The translations under genes and the position numbers were made by a program. Positions 1-13,466 of a stretch of 64,000 nucleotides of DNA are shown here, one piece after another (position 1 is the stretch's first letter; the number at the start of each line of letters is the position of its first letter). The notes beneath the pieces were generated by a model. That model saw only the letters and a list, made by a program, of their open reading frames with translations, was not told where the DNA came from and searched no databases. Source of the DNA: Gautieria morchelliformis (Eukaryota > Basidiomycota > Agaricomycetes > Gomphales > Gomphaceae); assembly GCA_015179125.1 (NCBI GenBank), contig WHVA01000468.1, positions 26,342 through 90,341 of the forward strand. The letters are read 5' to 3'.

Positions 1-509
1 CGGCATCTCCAACTGGCCGCCCGCAGTCGCAACCCGGACGTTGCCTCACTATAGGTGGGTGTATGGGTGGGAGTGTTAACTGCCGCCACCGTCGGGAGGT
101 GGTACGTCTGCAAGGGCTCCGCGAAATAAAAAAGACAATGTCATGGTGGATGGAGGAGAACATGAACATGCATCATGTACTCACGTCTGGCGTCGGTGGG
201 CCAGGCAAACCCCACTGCTGTGGGTGGCGAATCTGAGGGAGCGTTAGCTCCCTCGGGTGGGGAGGCTGTAGGTCTGGCACCGCTCTCAGTTCAAGAAGGG
301 AGCGCGCGTGATATTTGTGTACTCACATCAAGTGCCTGGGGACACAGCGAGTCCCAGTGTTGCGGCGGCTGGATGCGAGGGAGGGTCAGGTCCCCAACCG
401 ACGGTGGCCGCGAGGGCTGCTAAGACTGGGCAGCATCTGCACGTGCTGTCAGTTCCAGCAGTGGGAGCAGGACAACGGTACTCACGTTGAGGTTGACGCG
501 ATGGGACAT
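1..509 (-). CDS. Partial proline-rich gene with duplicated exons (5' end only)
   Basis: Unrecognised gene running off the left edge. Four exons can be joined with GT-AG introns, all in phase 0: 486-509 (ATG, 8 codons), 327-416 (30 codons), 185-265 (27 codons) and 107 to the edge. Introns are 69, 61 and 77 nt and each donor reads GTGAGTAC. Exons 2 and 3 encode similar peptides (LTLPRIQPPQHW versus LTLPQIRHPQQW), so one is probably a duplicate of the other. A TATA-like ATATAAG lies on the minus strand about 60 bp upstream of the ATG (569-575). No domain is recognised. The consistent open frame over four exons supports a gene; the function is unknown. Confidence 0.45.
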
Positions 510-2812
510 TGTAGTCGTAGTCAAGGTATGAGTGGCAAGTGGTTGGGTGGCAGGGCGGAACAAAGGAACTTATATTCGAGCAAATACGGCATTGTTCCCA
601 AAACGGATGCCGTAAAAAGATAGGCGGGGCTCGCTAGAGCGCCGCGTACGAATCCCGGGCCGTTGATGGTGGTTCCGTGTGAAAATTACACTCAACTTCA
701 CAGTAAGCATTCTCGCAGCCTGTTTAAATATCGTTCCGCTTTCTGTTTCGCTTCTCTGAGAATTGTCCTGCCTCGACGGTCGATGCTCAAAAAAGGGCAT
801 TACTGGTAGGTTGTCCCCGGTACACAAAGCTTCAGCTCCAGACCGAAGAATCTGCGCTCAGTCCTTCCCACGCTCTACTAGTTTATATGGGGAAGTCGTC
901 TCGACCCAGATCATTGAGGCTGTGTGCGATTAGTTATACCATTTCCTGCAAACACTCCCGCCTAATAGAAGGCTAATTGGCGCTGGTGAATTTTTTCCAT
1001 CAAATGATCAATTGATCATGACCTTAGGTGAAAAGCCTGTTCTACTTGCCTCAGAGGGTGTGGCGGCAGAGCGCCATCGATTCCTCAGGTGCGCTGATAT
1101 GTCTTTGTCTGCTGGGTAGCTCAGTGACGAGCTGCACTTAGCGCTTGGGCCCGGGTGACCGCTGACTTCTGTTATCTTCGCTCAATTCCGTTTGACGTCG
1201 CTTATATTAGCGAGCTGTTTCGGGAATTTAAGGCCCACCCATAGGATTGCCTTTTCGAGCGACACGCAAAAATAGCAATTAGCGCCATGTCTGTCCTTTT
1301 CGAATGAGTGCGATATCCTCCCGGGATGGCCGAGTCGCCTGCCCTCGTCCATCCTGTCCCCAAGATGGAGCATCTTGCCCGTGCGCTGTTCCCCACCCGA
1401 CTCTCAGCTCGCCCCACTGTAAGTACCCGCCGCGATCACTTACGCCAGTTTTACCATTCTCATCTTGATCAATACATTCAGCCATGCCCAACAACATCCG
1501 TCCAAGGCTCTTCGGAAACACAATGACGGTCGGTTACAGCCCTATCCATATCGCCTTCGTCCATCCATCTGCCGCCACCGCCACCGCACATCACCTTATC
1601 TGAACTTTCTCTCAGAAGAAACTAACTTCATTTGCGGCGTCCCTGACTGACGACAAGCAGACCGGACAGGTATGTGCTTACTTATGACGGTCAAAGAGAA
1701 CGATTTTCTTAATGGCACCTATTAGCAACCTGTGGCATTGTCCTCAAAGTCCGCAGTGAAGGCACCGCCTGAGGCACTGGAGGCACTGTTTTCTTCAAAA
1801 TCTAATCCCACACGTCTGCCTGGTAAGTCGTCGTTGGGGACCTTCGCGTCGAAGCTAACATAGCATCATCTATTTCAGGCAGCGCCTCGGCCAGCCGTGA
1901 AAAGCCGCCAGAGTCGTCACTCGAAAGAGGACAGAGAGGACGGCCACAAGCAGTGTGGCTGCTGTCTACCATTACTTACGTGCTCTGATGTCTAGCCCGC
2001 GCCGCCCCGGCACAAGACAGATGCCGACCTCAAGAAAAGATCTTGGGGGGCGATGAGAGGGAAGACCCAAACGCAGGGTCGCGATGACCCGGACACATAG
2101 CTACTAACCTCCAATATCGAACTGATAGTGAATAGTGAACCCTACTATAGTATAACATTCCTAGTAGTACCAGTAGTCTCCTATGAGCAAAGCACTTCAT
2201 AATTACTCGCAGAGCTCCTTCAAGTCGGAATAGTATTCATCCAGTCACAGAGCTTCGCAGGAATCCCGGGGTTCATGGAATATGTGGTGGCGTCCGATTG
2301 CCCGCGAACTTCCAACTGACAAAGCTTCCTCCGTGTCCCTTCAGTGACAAAGCTCCTGGGCCCCAGAAGTGGATGAGGACGATGCGGTTCTGATATGGAA
2401 CGCGAATCATCTGTTGGATGCGATGCTTGGAAAAGCGCAGGACGCAAATGCAACTAAGAGCGGGGACACTGTTATAAACCGGCAGTAATGCTCGGGTCCA
2501 CTGGCATATGTGGGATCCCATGTTATATCTGTTGTACATAGAGTAGCAGGCGCTTTGTCAGGCACCATCAAGCCCATTTTGGGACTAACAAGCGTGACGT
2601 CACTGGCAGGCCAGCTGCAGTAGTGTTCTCATAGCTCCTCAGCACAACTTGAAGCTTGAAAGCCAGGGGACAACAGTACTACTTCCATGCGCCGCACAAA
2701 CCTGCTCTGAACACCTCACTTTCCTTTGGCCTAGCTCGTACCATCTGCTGCCTACTACTTCACTCTACGATCCAGTAACGATATCTCACGATTTACGACC
2801 TGTTCTTTGGAC
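510..2812. other. Intergenic, with unassigned exon-like segments
   Basis: No complete gene is supported. On the plus strand, 1326-1990 has exon-like blocks bounded by good splice signals (donor GTAAGT after 1418, donor GTATGT near 1669, donor GTAAGTCG near 1823, acceptor TTTCAG near 1880). I could not make one continuous reading frame through all of them, so no gene model is given. The stretch 2000-2812 contains the presumed promoter of the downstream membrane-protein gene and nothing else I recognise. Confidence 0.3.
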
Positions 2813-4620
2813 ATGAATTCATCAGTAGAGGGTATTACCCGTAAGTGCTTCAATAAACTATTACTGTTTCCTGAATTTCCTGACGGTTTGCGTATGCAAG
2901 TCACATACCTCCTACCTTCTCCTTACTTCCTCGTCTACTCGATACCTCTGCTCCTTGCCTCGGTGCTCCTGACGTTCGCTGGTGCATTTCTTACACTATA
3001 TCGTACATCCTCCTTTGCGCCGCAGGTTCCTGTTGAATCTTTCCGTGGTCAGTATGATATGGAGGTCGAGAGTAAGTCGAAGATGAAGGTCTGGTGGCGT
3101 TTGGAAGGTGGGGTTGGAGGTTTAGCAAGCGGTTGGGTATTTGGAGGTGAGGCCATTCATGATTCCACTATTTCACTACCACTAACCCATTTCGTCACCA
3201 TAGCCTATCTTGCTACCTCCTTATCGTTATTGATTATGAACCGTACCTCTAGTGCCCCTCTGACCCCCGCAGTTTTCTTTGTCATTCATCTGATCTCCTC
3301 CCTCCTCTTCACCTTCGTAAGTGGCCGGTTCAGATTAGCCGCTCTCGCTTGCACTGGCCTTGCTGGTGGGGTGTCGTTTGCGCTTATCCTGGCCGTCGTT
3401 CTTCACCCCACGCTCCTCACTCGGCTCATCTTCGTCGCCATCCTCACCTCCTTTTTCGTCATTGCAACTCTCCTTCCGATTTCTCAGACGCAGCATCGTG
3501 CCGTTCGCTTCGCGGCAGCATCGACCGGTGCGTTTGGCACTACCATGTCTATCGCTGTACTGGCCCACGTTCTTCCCTGGGCCAATGTCTGGGAGCGTCT
3601 GTGGATGCCGATCAGTATCACGAATGACTGGGGCACGAACGCGGAGCGCGGTTTAAGCGCGGCTGCATGTATACTCCTCGTGGGAGGCACCGTGTCTGAC
3701 TGGGCCCTCAAGAGGACATTTGGAGAGAATCCGGATCAGGTTTGTAATCGATGATGCTTCCGGCCTCAATTTTGACATATGTCGAATGCTGTCAGAAATG
3801 GGATGCTTATCTGGCCCAATATGCTGCAACTCTTCCCCATCTAAAGGGCCGCGCGGGCACGTTCCAGCCCGTTCGCTCTCTTTGGGAGCGGATTTTTCAT
3901 CCCGCCCGCTCCATGCCCGCCATATTTCCTTCCGAACCTGATTTCAAACGCAAACCCTCATTCGACGATGCTGCAGCTCATCCGAGGGCAACGAAACTAC
4001 CTCGCAAACGTTCAGATGTTAAATTCCAGCCTCTTGGCGGTTATTCAAATTCGGAATCGGAGTCGGAATCGGAATGGGACCGTGAAGTTCCTCTGCGTGG
4101 ATATGTTCCCCCACGGAAACCATGGGTGCAGAGGCAGTCCATCTCATCAACGTCATTGTCGGGAGCCACCCTCTATGATAATGATGCTAGCACAGAGAAG
4201 GGGCATGCGGGAAACAAACGTGTGAGCTCTCCACGGGTGACCAAGCTTGAGAGTTACTCGGACTCTGAGGGCGAAGACATCACGACGCCGCATTCAACGC
4301 CGCTAACGCGCTCCAAGTCTCACCGTGACGAGCCGGGCTGGAAGCCCGAATTTCTCTCGCGTCCAGAGCATGAGCCGGAGTCAGCTACTGTCACGTCGTC
4401 AGCCACTGCCGCGGCGGTGTCTAATAATATCCCGCATGGTGCTGTGCCATTGACGCCAAGCCTCATCCACGCAATCGATAGGATTGCGATCGCTCAGGGC
4501 GAAGCGTACGGGTATAATTCCCCTCCCCCACTATCACCCACTGGATTGCCACGGGAAGAGTCCGATGATAATTGGAAGCGATTTTGGAATCGTGTTCAAG
4601 AAAAGGCTCATGACTCCTAG
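2813..4620 (+). CDS. Multi-pass membrane protein, DUF4203/TM7S3-TM198-like
   Basis: Predicted integral membrane protein. First ATG is at 2813 (the open frame begins earlier only through a TTG). An N-terminal hydrophobic segment is followed by a run of helices (FFVIHLISSLLFTF, LALILAVVLHP-type, LIFVAILTSFFVIATLL, SIAVLAHVLPW, AAACILLVGGTVSDWAL) typical of the DUF4203 / TM7S3-TM198 domain. Introns are inferred near 2840-2899 and 3147-3204 (both multiples of three, so the frame stays open without splicing) and near 3739-3794, where splicing joins PDQ to KWDAYLAQY. The C-terminal 250 residues are polar, serine-rich and probably cytoplasmic, with an acidic SESESE stretch. Function of the family in fungi is not established. 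Confidence 0.75.
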
Positions 4621-4815
4621 TTCCTGAGAAGGGATTGTATCATTTATCATTATCTTTTCACGACCTCTCATGATTATTAGCATTTGTTGTATGTTGGACG
4701 ACCTACTGATGAACTACATAAGGATATGACAGGGTAGCAAGCTACATGAGCGACCGATAGCAAGGGCAGACTTAACAGAGCAAGAAAACTGAAGAGAATT
4801 GAGAAATACATGCAA

Positions 4816-7800
4816 TCATTCCATAGGGTCGTCTTCTGGTTCTGCCGTTACAGGATCTTCTGCCCAGAGCTCCATAAACTGAAGAACCAGAGCATTAGAG
4901 GTCCCGTCCCTAACTAAAATAAATATGAAAGACTCCACCTTTGTTTGCTGCACGAGGGCTTCCTCCTCGGTCCTAAGTGGTTGTGTCGCATAAAGCATGC
5001 GGTCCCAAACAAGGGGCACCTCCCGCCGTTTTGTGGCAGGCTTGTCGCCGAGCGCGCTTTTCTTTCCGGGAACCCATTTGGAGCATTTACTGCGGAGATA
5101 CATCGTCAAGTAAATGCAAATTTAAGCCATAGCGCATGACTCACTCCTCAGTTAGCCCATATAGCGACTTCAGATGTGATTTAAGGAGTAGGATAATGCT
5201 AACAGCCACGGAACATCGTGCTAGGTTCATGACGTCGACCTGATATGCAGCCGGCTTTATATCTAACAATGGCAATCAATTCCGCACCCTGCTGCTCGCA
5301 TGTGGTATAGGCACAGTGCATACCTTGCCACTGACCATCGTTTGAAATTTGTGTGGGAGCACTATGACTAGTTGCTGAGCCGAGGTTATCCTGTAATCAG
5401 GTTCAGCTATGTCACTACAATAGTGCTGCTTTTGTCACCTCATTTGTAGTTGCACCCGGAACCTCACGGGCCTGGTCACGGAGCGTAGTCGGTGAAATCG
5501 TCTCCACGAGTGCCATCCCCACCACTGATAGTACAGAGGTCAGATGCCGAATCACAGTGAGAGTCTCCTCTTGCGTCTTGTAATCAAAGGCTGAGACGTT
5601 CTCTGCCATATATCGCACAAAGTCGACGTCATCCTGGTAACAATCAATATCTTCATATTTTGGAAGTAATGGGAATTGACCTACCTGCGTGGAAGAGAGA
5701 TTTGTGGAGTCAATGTCGAATGCCTTGGTGATAGTCTTCAAGAAGTCTTGACGGGATGCACGCTTTTCTCGAACAAGAGTATACCAACGATGGAGGAGGG
5801 CTGTTGGTGTGGGATTCAGTCGATACCCTGTCGAACAGTCGTAAGCCATCGGAGTAACGATGAACTGCACCTTACTTACCGCGCACAATGCCAGCCGTAA
5901 CTTTGCGCTGGTAAACGAAAGAAGCGCGTGCGCATTCGAGATGGCGGCTATTCATGAGTGAATGATGCTTGTTATACAGGATAGTGTGCAAGGCACCAGT
6001 TCTGTTGCTGAGGTTGGGGTTCGGGCTAGTTTCTAGCGCTATGATCACGGGTAAACACTAGGCATGATCAGCATCGATTGCATGCATCGTCGATAAACGC
6101 ATTACCTGCAAGGGATGAGCAAGACCTTGCTTGACAGTAAACCCGAGAATGTCTACAGCGGCCGCCTGCATTTGAACGTTTCGTGTCATAGCAGCCTCTA
6201 AGATTTGGGGGAGGTAGCGCTGAACAATGGCTGAACTAACACTGAATACGAAAGCCGTTAACCAGACTGAACACTTCAGGGTGAAGAAGTCTTACCCCGA
6301 ATCGGCAAAACCGTCGGTGTTCCCAACCAGTTCCTCCATGTTGACTTTTGTATGTGCGTTCTTCGTCTTGTGAGAGGCTACACGATATTCAGCCTAAAGT
6401 ACTCGGCTTCTACAATTGCCTGACCTTTCTCCTGAGCGGATTGCTTCGTAGATTCCGTGATCAAGAAATCCTGCATAATTTTGAGTAACCGTCCTCGGGC
6501 CTCTTCATCAGGCGTGGTAAAGATTGCATCCATGATAGTTGCAGAGCTCTCAAGTGTCATGAGAGTTGGGTACGCGCGAAACAGGAAGCCTGCCGGGCCA
6601 AAATAAGTTCTGCGCGATGAGACGACCGGATTATGTCTATTCACCTAGGCAATCTAACAAACGAGCGCGAATCATAGGGTCACCGAATTTTTCGTACATT
6701 TGAAGCATAACACCATAGATATGCTCGGTTAACGAGCCCTAATATAAACTCAGCTATTGTTTGCGATTCAGCGATAGTCTCAAAACGCATACCTGGGAGA
6801 CATAAACCAGTTCCGATGCAGATGCTACCAGTAAAAGAGTTTAGTGCGTAGCTATCGGTATGAGTTTCAAGGCGGAGCTTACCGACGTTCTCGACTCGCA
6901 ACTTATCAAAATCGCAATGTTCACACAGCAGGGACGCAATGAATACCTGCAGATTTAGCTTTTTCTTAGTGTTGACATCCAGAACTTGGCTTATTGGTCG
7001 CGCTAAGTGTTCTCGAAGGCGTGCTGAAAGACGTTAGAGTAAATAACAAACAAGCGTATGACAACTCGTACCATTGCAGGACTTCAACAAGGCTATCAAT
7101 AGATGGAAATCATGCGTGAGGTGACGAACAACGCTACAAATGCAAGCGACAACCTCCTGTAATGTCTGAGACAGAAGGTGAGCCGTGATTGAATAATATT
7201 AGCCAAGAACCAGTGCTCACTGCGACCCAATTTGGACCAGTAGGTTTCATTAGCATCTGCTGCAAGACAGACTGCAGCTCATGAGCAAATTTGGAAGCCG
7301 TTTTGGACATTCCGGGGGTAGCGACTCGAAAAATCTTTAGTAGATAATCAGACGTGATTTGTTCTTCAGCCTAACATATAGCTAAAGGGTCAATAAATGG
7401 CTAGAGGACAACGGTTAAACATAAGCTAACCGTCGTGGCATTCTTGAGGTAGGGTAGAAGAGTGGTGGCTTGCTGAGTTGAGATTATTGGAGGATGCGCG
7501 GATGCAAACAAGTAAATTGTTTTGATGCAGTTGACAACCGTGAATCCAGGTAGTTCTTGTGCGTCTACGAGGCAGTCTATGAGTGTATTTCCTATTTCTG
7601 CATAGCGATCATGAATGGCTCGTGAGTCTTTGCCATCTTTGTCTATTATTACCTGCATCGGAACGTCAGAAAAACGAGATATTTCGTCAACCGACAGTGA
7701 AGTGTATCGAACTTTATGAAGTAACTCTTCCAAGGGAGATTGTCGATCCCGAAACTGCGAGGAAACGCCCATGATGACCGATACCTTGCCTATAAGCTGG

Positions 7801-10800
7801 CTTTTCTCGTTCAACGGGCTTGAAACAGACCGGCCGTTTGCTTTAGGGTTTACATCCTGCAGATGGGACTCGCCAAACCATATGTCTTCTATAGTCTTTA
7901 TGGCGAGGTCCTTCCATTGAAACTTGATGAGTTGCATTTGGCAAAAAATCTCTCTACACACCTTAACAGTATCGTCTTCATCATTCATGCGGAGTACAAG
8001 TTTTATGCATATATCGACACGTCGCTCGTTTTGACTTGAAACGCTGTAGAAAGTTCGGAGCAGCTTGATTACACGCTTGCGAACTGCCAATCCCGTGTCC
8101 TAATTGACACAGCCGTTATTGTCAAACACTGATAGAGACCATTCAGCAACCTACGGCGATTCGTTCGGAAATCTGATCGTAATAGTCACCAGCGACCTCG
8201 GGAAGAGAGACGACATATTTGCCAATCAGCTCCACAGCTGCATCTCTGACCTGGGGGGAGCTGTCTAGTAGATGTGTCTCAATGGCTTTCTGCACGTTAA
8301 CCTGGAGGAAGAAACTCCCCTGAATTACGGTGGAAACACGGGATGGACGCTAGTACTTACATTCCGCAGAATGCCTGGGTCGGCAGTGACAATCTGGCCC
8401 AAAGCGCGCAGAGCCTTTGTTCGCATAAACACAGCGGTGGCATCCAACGAGACAAGGATCACATTCAAGATAGCATCGAACGCATTGCTAAGACTCTGAG
8501 TAGTCCCAAGTCTTTCGGCAAGAAGGTCGACTCGTGCAGCATCTTCCTCCGATCTGAAATTACGCTGAGGACGTAATAATTAAAAACTGGAATGTCAAGC
8601 CTACCCAATATCGAACACGTCATGCGCCGCCTCCTGCCACACGTTGCGCAAGGCGGACTTGACACCTTCGGCAATTTTCCGAAACGCCTGGTGGTCGGAA
8701 CTTTCCCCTTCTTTCTCCATTCTTTGAAGGATTGTATTACAGTGTGTGAGGGCACTTGTGAGCTCATGTCCCCAACCAACAGCAGCCAATTCTCTGGCAC
8801 TCTGAGAATGGGTGAGCAGTGAGTAATACGTTGGTTATAAAGTGCGTCCTCACATCACAGGCATGATCTTCGGATGACCGCTTCGCCAGATGATTCGATA
8901 TATCTTGGTGGATAGATATTAGTCGATTCAGTTGTGTCTGGTCAGCCTTGGCGATGACCTAATAAATAACAGGTCAAGAATAACCGTCACTAAGAAATTG
9001 ATGAGGGAGAGAAGGCCTACCTCTTCCAGGCTTTTCAAGCCGCCGTCACTGTCGGCAATGTTTCTGAACTTGAGGCTACTTGTTGTCAACCGAGCGGCGA
9101 TAACACCGAGGTGATCCAACGCAACCGTTTTCGCGGCGTTGTTGTCGGTGCTGTTGTTCACCTTATCGGAAAGCGAAGACACCTTGAATGATATGGTGAG
9201 TTATCCATGCGCCTCGAGGTTCAAGGAGACTTACCATGAACCTACATATGATGCGTAAGAGGAGTGCAGCGGCCGGCCACTCAGGCCAATATAGAACGGT
9301 AAGAAGGTCTGAAATAAGGTTATCGAAAATTGCGCGGTATTCGGCTTCGTTTGAGCTCTTGGTCGCTTTGCCTTTCCCGGACCTATGTACGGTTGTTCAA
9401 TGGCAATATAGCCTCCGACACGGCGAAACATACCGTTGAGTTAGAAATAGCACGATGGTCCTAGCTGCTTTATAGGCGGAGTCCAGACCCGCCGCGTAAA
9501 GCTGAATTTCCTGTGCAGCAGAGAAAGGTCACTCCATGACGATGGGGTTCCATGGCAAACGTACCTCATGATCACGATCGGATAAAAATGCCTCGGATGA
9601 TCCATCCATTTGGCTTTCATGTCGCATGACGAAAGACTGCTGTCGATTGACCGCCAGGCGCTTGGCTTTTAGGCGTACATCGTGGGCTGATGTCTGAACC
9701 AGCTGAAACAATAACGCTGAAACAGTGTGGATAGTACGGCCATCACGCAGGCTAAAATTGGAGAAAAGATAAATCAAATTAGAAGCATATGAAGAAACCC
9801 GTGGAACAAGATACCGAAACTGGCCACTCTTCTGCTTCAAATCTGGCAATTTGATTAAAGATGTTAGTATTTCTTCTATGATCCAAGAGCGCTGGTCCTC
9901 ATGGTTCGCGAAAATCTGACAGGTATGGTTTAATACCCCAGCTTCCGAGGATTATCGAGGACCCGGCAATACGCACGCTTCGAATAAGACTCAACGCCTC
10001 TAATCGTAATGCACGCATAGCTCCCTTTCCGCCAAGAGAACCCAGCACAAGATTATTGCCACTGTCCTTTTTCCCTTTGCCATCCACGCCCATTTCTACG
10101 ACAAAAAAGGGTCCAATGGCGATGTAAACTGCTTGTATGACAATCGCATCTGACATGGCAACTTCCGAACCAACAAGGGCGTTGATACGAGGGAGGACAG
10201 CCGTTAGTGCCTGGAAAGTTTCTCCAATCTCGCGCCTATATATTTGAGAGGAGTAGTCTGCGGACTTGACGACATGCATTAATATGGGCGTCGCATGACC
10301 GTGAATGTCGCCGGTGGCTTCCACATATGGGTATATAACTTTGGTGAGCTGGTTTTTGATTGTAGCGAAGCAAGCAGTAATAAGCTCTTCGGAGTACAGC
10401 TACAGACAAGTGAGTCGCAAGGCCGCAACTTTTGGCAGTGGTCAACACACCTGCTTTGGCAACTTGTCTGCCGCTAAAAGCGCGATGCAGCAATCTGCCG
10501 CGAGCACACTCTCCTTGACGGCTTCAAGCAGCTTTTCTAACTTTTGAAAGTCCTGCTCTGTCAGCGTTCCGTCTTGACCTTCATCCATGGCGTCTCCGCC
10601 CTCTATTCGCTCCTCGGCTAGTGGAGTCCTCGACTTGGACCTCGCCCTTCCACTGGCGTCAGTGCCATCCCATTCTCTCTCGGGTTCTTTTCCTTTAGCC
10701 TTCGCACTCTTACCCGCCTTGCCTTTCTTAGCTCCGGTAGTCTTCCCAGAGGCTTTTGCTGGGCTTCCCTTCCTCTCCGTGGCACCAAACGGATCAACAT

Positions 10801-12459
10801 CTTCTCCGACCTTGACGCTTCTTTCAAGGATTTTCAACAGCCTACTTAGCACCGACATTTCCATCTCTGAAAGTGTCCCACTCCCTGGTTTACGGGGCGA
10901 ATCACGTGCGAGTCGCATGCGTTTCCGAGGCCTGGCAATCTGGGATGTCAGCTTGGTCAGTTTCCGAATAATGCCTTCAGCGAGGAGTGGACAGGTCGCG
11001 TCGACAGTATGTGGAGAGAACCAATCCTTTGGGAGTGTGCTTAGTTCTGCATCCGGCTGAATAGAGTCCTCCGCTTCGAAGACATCTTCGATAAATGCGG
11101 TTAATTTCTCAAGAGGAACTAGTGGATCAATCACATATAAGCTGAGCGGAGAAAAAGGGAACATGAGGCTGAATGCATCATACCTCTCTCGTCCCGGTCT
11201 CCCGTCCTCTTCCCTGTGCTCTTGGAGCCAGATTTAAGCCCTTTGTGATCATCCTCCCACTCACTCTCTGGTGGAGGACTGAAGCCTCCCAAATCATCTT
11301 CAGTTCTTGTAGAAGGATGAGACTTGAACTTGGTTGACCTCCCAGCGGTACTTGGGGTCGACCAACCCCTGGGCGGGTGAGGGAGTTCAACGAAAACGGA
11401 CAGGCGTTTGTTGGGCTGTGAGCCCGAGCTAGTAGTGGTTCTGCTAGGTGACGACGTCTGCGAAGTGCCCGAACGTTGACGCAGGACGCCGGACTTCTCG
11501 GAGGGATGGATGCGCTTTAGTGTCGGAGAAGTGAGTTCGTCCGGCTTGCGTTTGCGCGGTGTGGTAAAACCTTCTCCGCTTCCCGCGAGGGGATCTGGAC
11601 TAGACACGGGTGGCTCTGGAACAGAGGCGGGTCTGTCCTTGACAGGTGTCCTGATGTCCGATACGAATTGCTGAGTGTGTGACAAAGACGGCGGCGCGCT
11701 TGGAGCGCTCTGTGGCGCGACAATCTCATTTGATGTTTCGGCGATGAACGTGTCAAAGAACTGGGCTGACTCCTGAGGTCGATACTGCGGCTGGGCTGGA
11801 GTAACAGCGGAACTGGTCGAAGGTTTCTGGGGGTCACCGAGGGCGAGCGCGAGGGAAGACGAGGAAGACATGAATGGTAGAGTCCTCTGCATCACGGCGG
11901 CGGCGAATGGCGGAGTTCCGTAAGACGCAGGGATCCATTGCTGGTCATGAACTGGAGGATAATGTCTTCAAATCGCGTCAACACAAGTGCATATACAAGT
12001 AATAAACGGGTCAATACCCAGCAGACTCGGGTACCAGCAGCCTCACAGCATCATCGCGTGACTCCTCCCAGTATTGCCTTCGGGGACCAGGCGGCGGGAA
12101 GGATGGCGCAGCGAGCTCAGCATACTCGGTATAAGGTGGCGGATTACCTTGATGGTGCGAGTAGTACTGGGGCTGGATGTAGGAAGGAATGGGCGCGGTC
12201 ATGGTGAAATTATCAAGGTGTCTCGTTACTGTAACACCAAGGTGAGTGAATATATAAACACATGAACAAAAAGCAAGTACTTACCGTGGGATGAGGCAGG
12301 TGTTGCCGAGGCAAAGGGGTACGAGCTCAACACCCTCTGTGCCTCTTGAAATTCGGACAGCGGATTGGAGTGGGAGGTCGAGCTCGACGCGCCCTGTGTC
12401 GGGGAACTCTGATCTGCGTATGCATTGGCCTGCTGCTCATACCACGACCTACTGTCCAT
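4816..12459 (-). CDS. SCC2: Cohesin loading factor Scc2/Mis4 (NIPBL family)
   Basis: Large HEAT-repeat protein that with Scc4 loads cohesin onto chromatin in the nucleus. ATG at 12459 ([10 protein letters not shown]); exon 1 ends in CAC-G before GTAAGT at 12285 and resumes in frame at [10 protein letters not shown]. The N-terminal third is disordered and serine/proline-rich with basic patches ([14 protein letters not shown]). The HEAT region contains the family block [14 protein letters not shown] and, after splicing, [19 protein letters not shown]. The C-terminal Nipped-B domain has [20 protein letters not shown] and [19 protein letters not shown]; the last exon has [20 protein letters not shown] and ends EPEDDPME. 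Many short introns interrupt the gene (4816-12459). All exons inspected remain open, so it appears intact. Divergent spacing on the 5' side is about 1 kb to the MFS gene. Confidence 0.9.
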
Positions 12460-13466
12460 GAAGAAGTACTGTTGAACACGGTACACATTCACATTTGAAG
12501 GTCCGACGACGTGGGCTCTCCGCTCACCCGCTTGTTGTCCTTCGCGGTAGACGCTCTTGAACAGCACAATAAACCTACATTACCCGGTCACTTTTCGCTG
12601 GAACTGGGTGACGATACTGTGTTTCTGCAGCTTCTGTGTGACAATAAGTCATACTCTGCGCGCTGTTTTGATCAGACGGGAATATTACGTGGATCCGACT
12701 GTCCGAGAGCTGATTTGGTGCTTTAGTCCGGGTCCGTGCATCTGCTGCGTGGGGATGTATCTCGCAACCCTCTATCGGTTCCCTGCTATTAACTCTCCTG
12801 CTCGATGGCTACGTGCCAACGTCGTTCTTGGGTCCACGCGTAGCCCGTGTACATGGGGCATTACTATTGGGTCAAACACTTGCTGGACACGCGCTCACGT
12901 TGCCGACGGGACGCAGTTTCCTCTGTCCAACGTGATGGGCAATTAATCGCCGGACAATTGTCCCAATATATTTCAGACTATCGCTTCAGATCTGTTTCAG
13001 GACCCTGCCTGCTCAAGCTCAAGATTTATCCACTTCGGTAGACACTGGATTCCTACTAGTATCGCGAAACCTCCAGTAAAGTGACACCCATTGACACCAG
13101 TGTGACGTTGCGCTCAGTGCTCGCCGGCCCCCAAGAGCGCCGTGGAGGTCGTTTACACTCGGTATTGTCATATTGAAACTATGAAGGAGCGATTAGTCTC
13201 ATGTTAGCTTAGAGCCTGTAATATATCCTTAAAACCTTCCAAAGTATTGCATTGAATATCTAGTCTTATTTTTGCCAATTTTGAGGAGTTTCCGTGACGG
13301 CAATATTTAGGGCCAAGTTGCCCAACCCTTATGTAATTGGACTGTTGATTGTTTTCTGATGTGTAAGTTCTTATAAACTTGTTTTATTTTCTTCAGTAAT
13401 AATGCGAATCAGGGTCATAATCATAAAAAATGCTGAAATGACACCGTTCCCTCTGCACACGCTCCT
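12460..13466. other. Intergenic: SCC2 promoter region and MFS 3' flank
   Basis: This 1-kb gap lies upstream of SCC2 and downstream of the MFS gene, both on the minus strand. It holds one ACGCGT hexamer (12836-12841), the MCB-type site used in G1/S control in yeasts, about 380 bp upstream of the SCC2 ATG; a single copy is weak evidence. A 129-codon plus-strand open frame (12557-12946) resembles no family I know and is not called as a gene. Confidence 0.3.

Noticed and set aside
12557-12946. 129-codon plus-strand open frame in the SCC2 promoter region
   Set aside because: Cysteine/tryptophan-rich with no domain, no splice context and no codon pattern like the neighbours.
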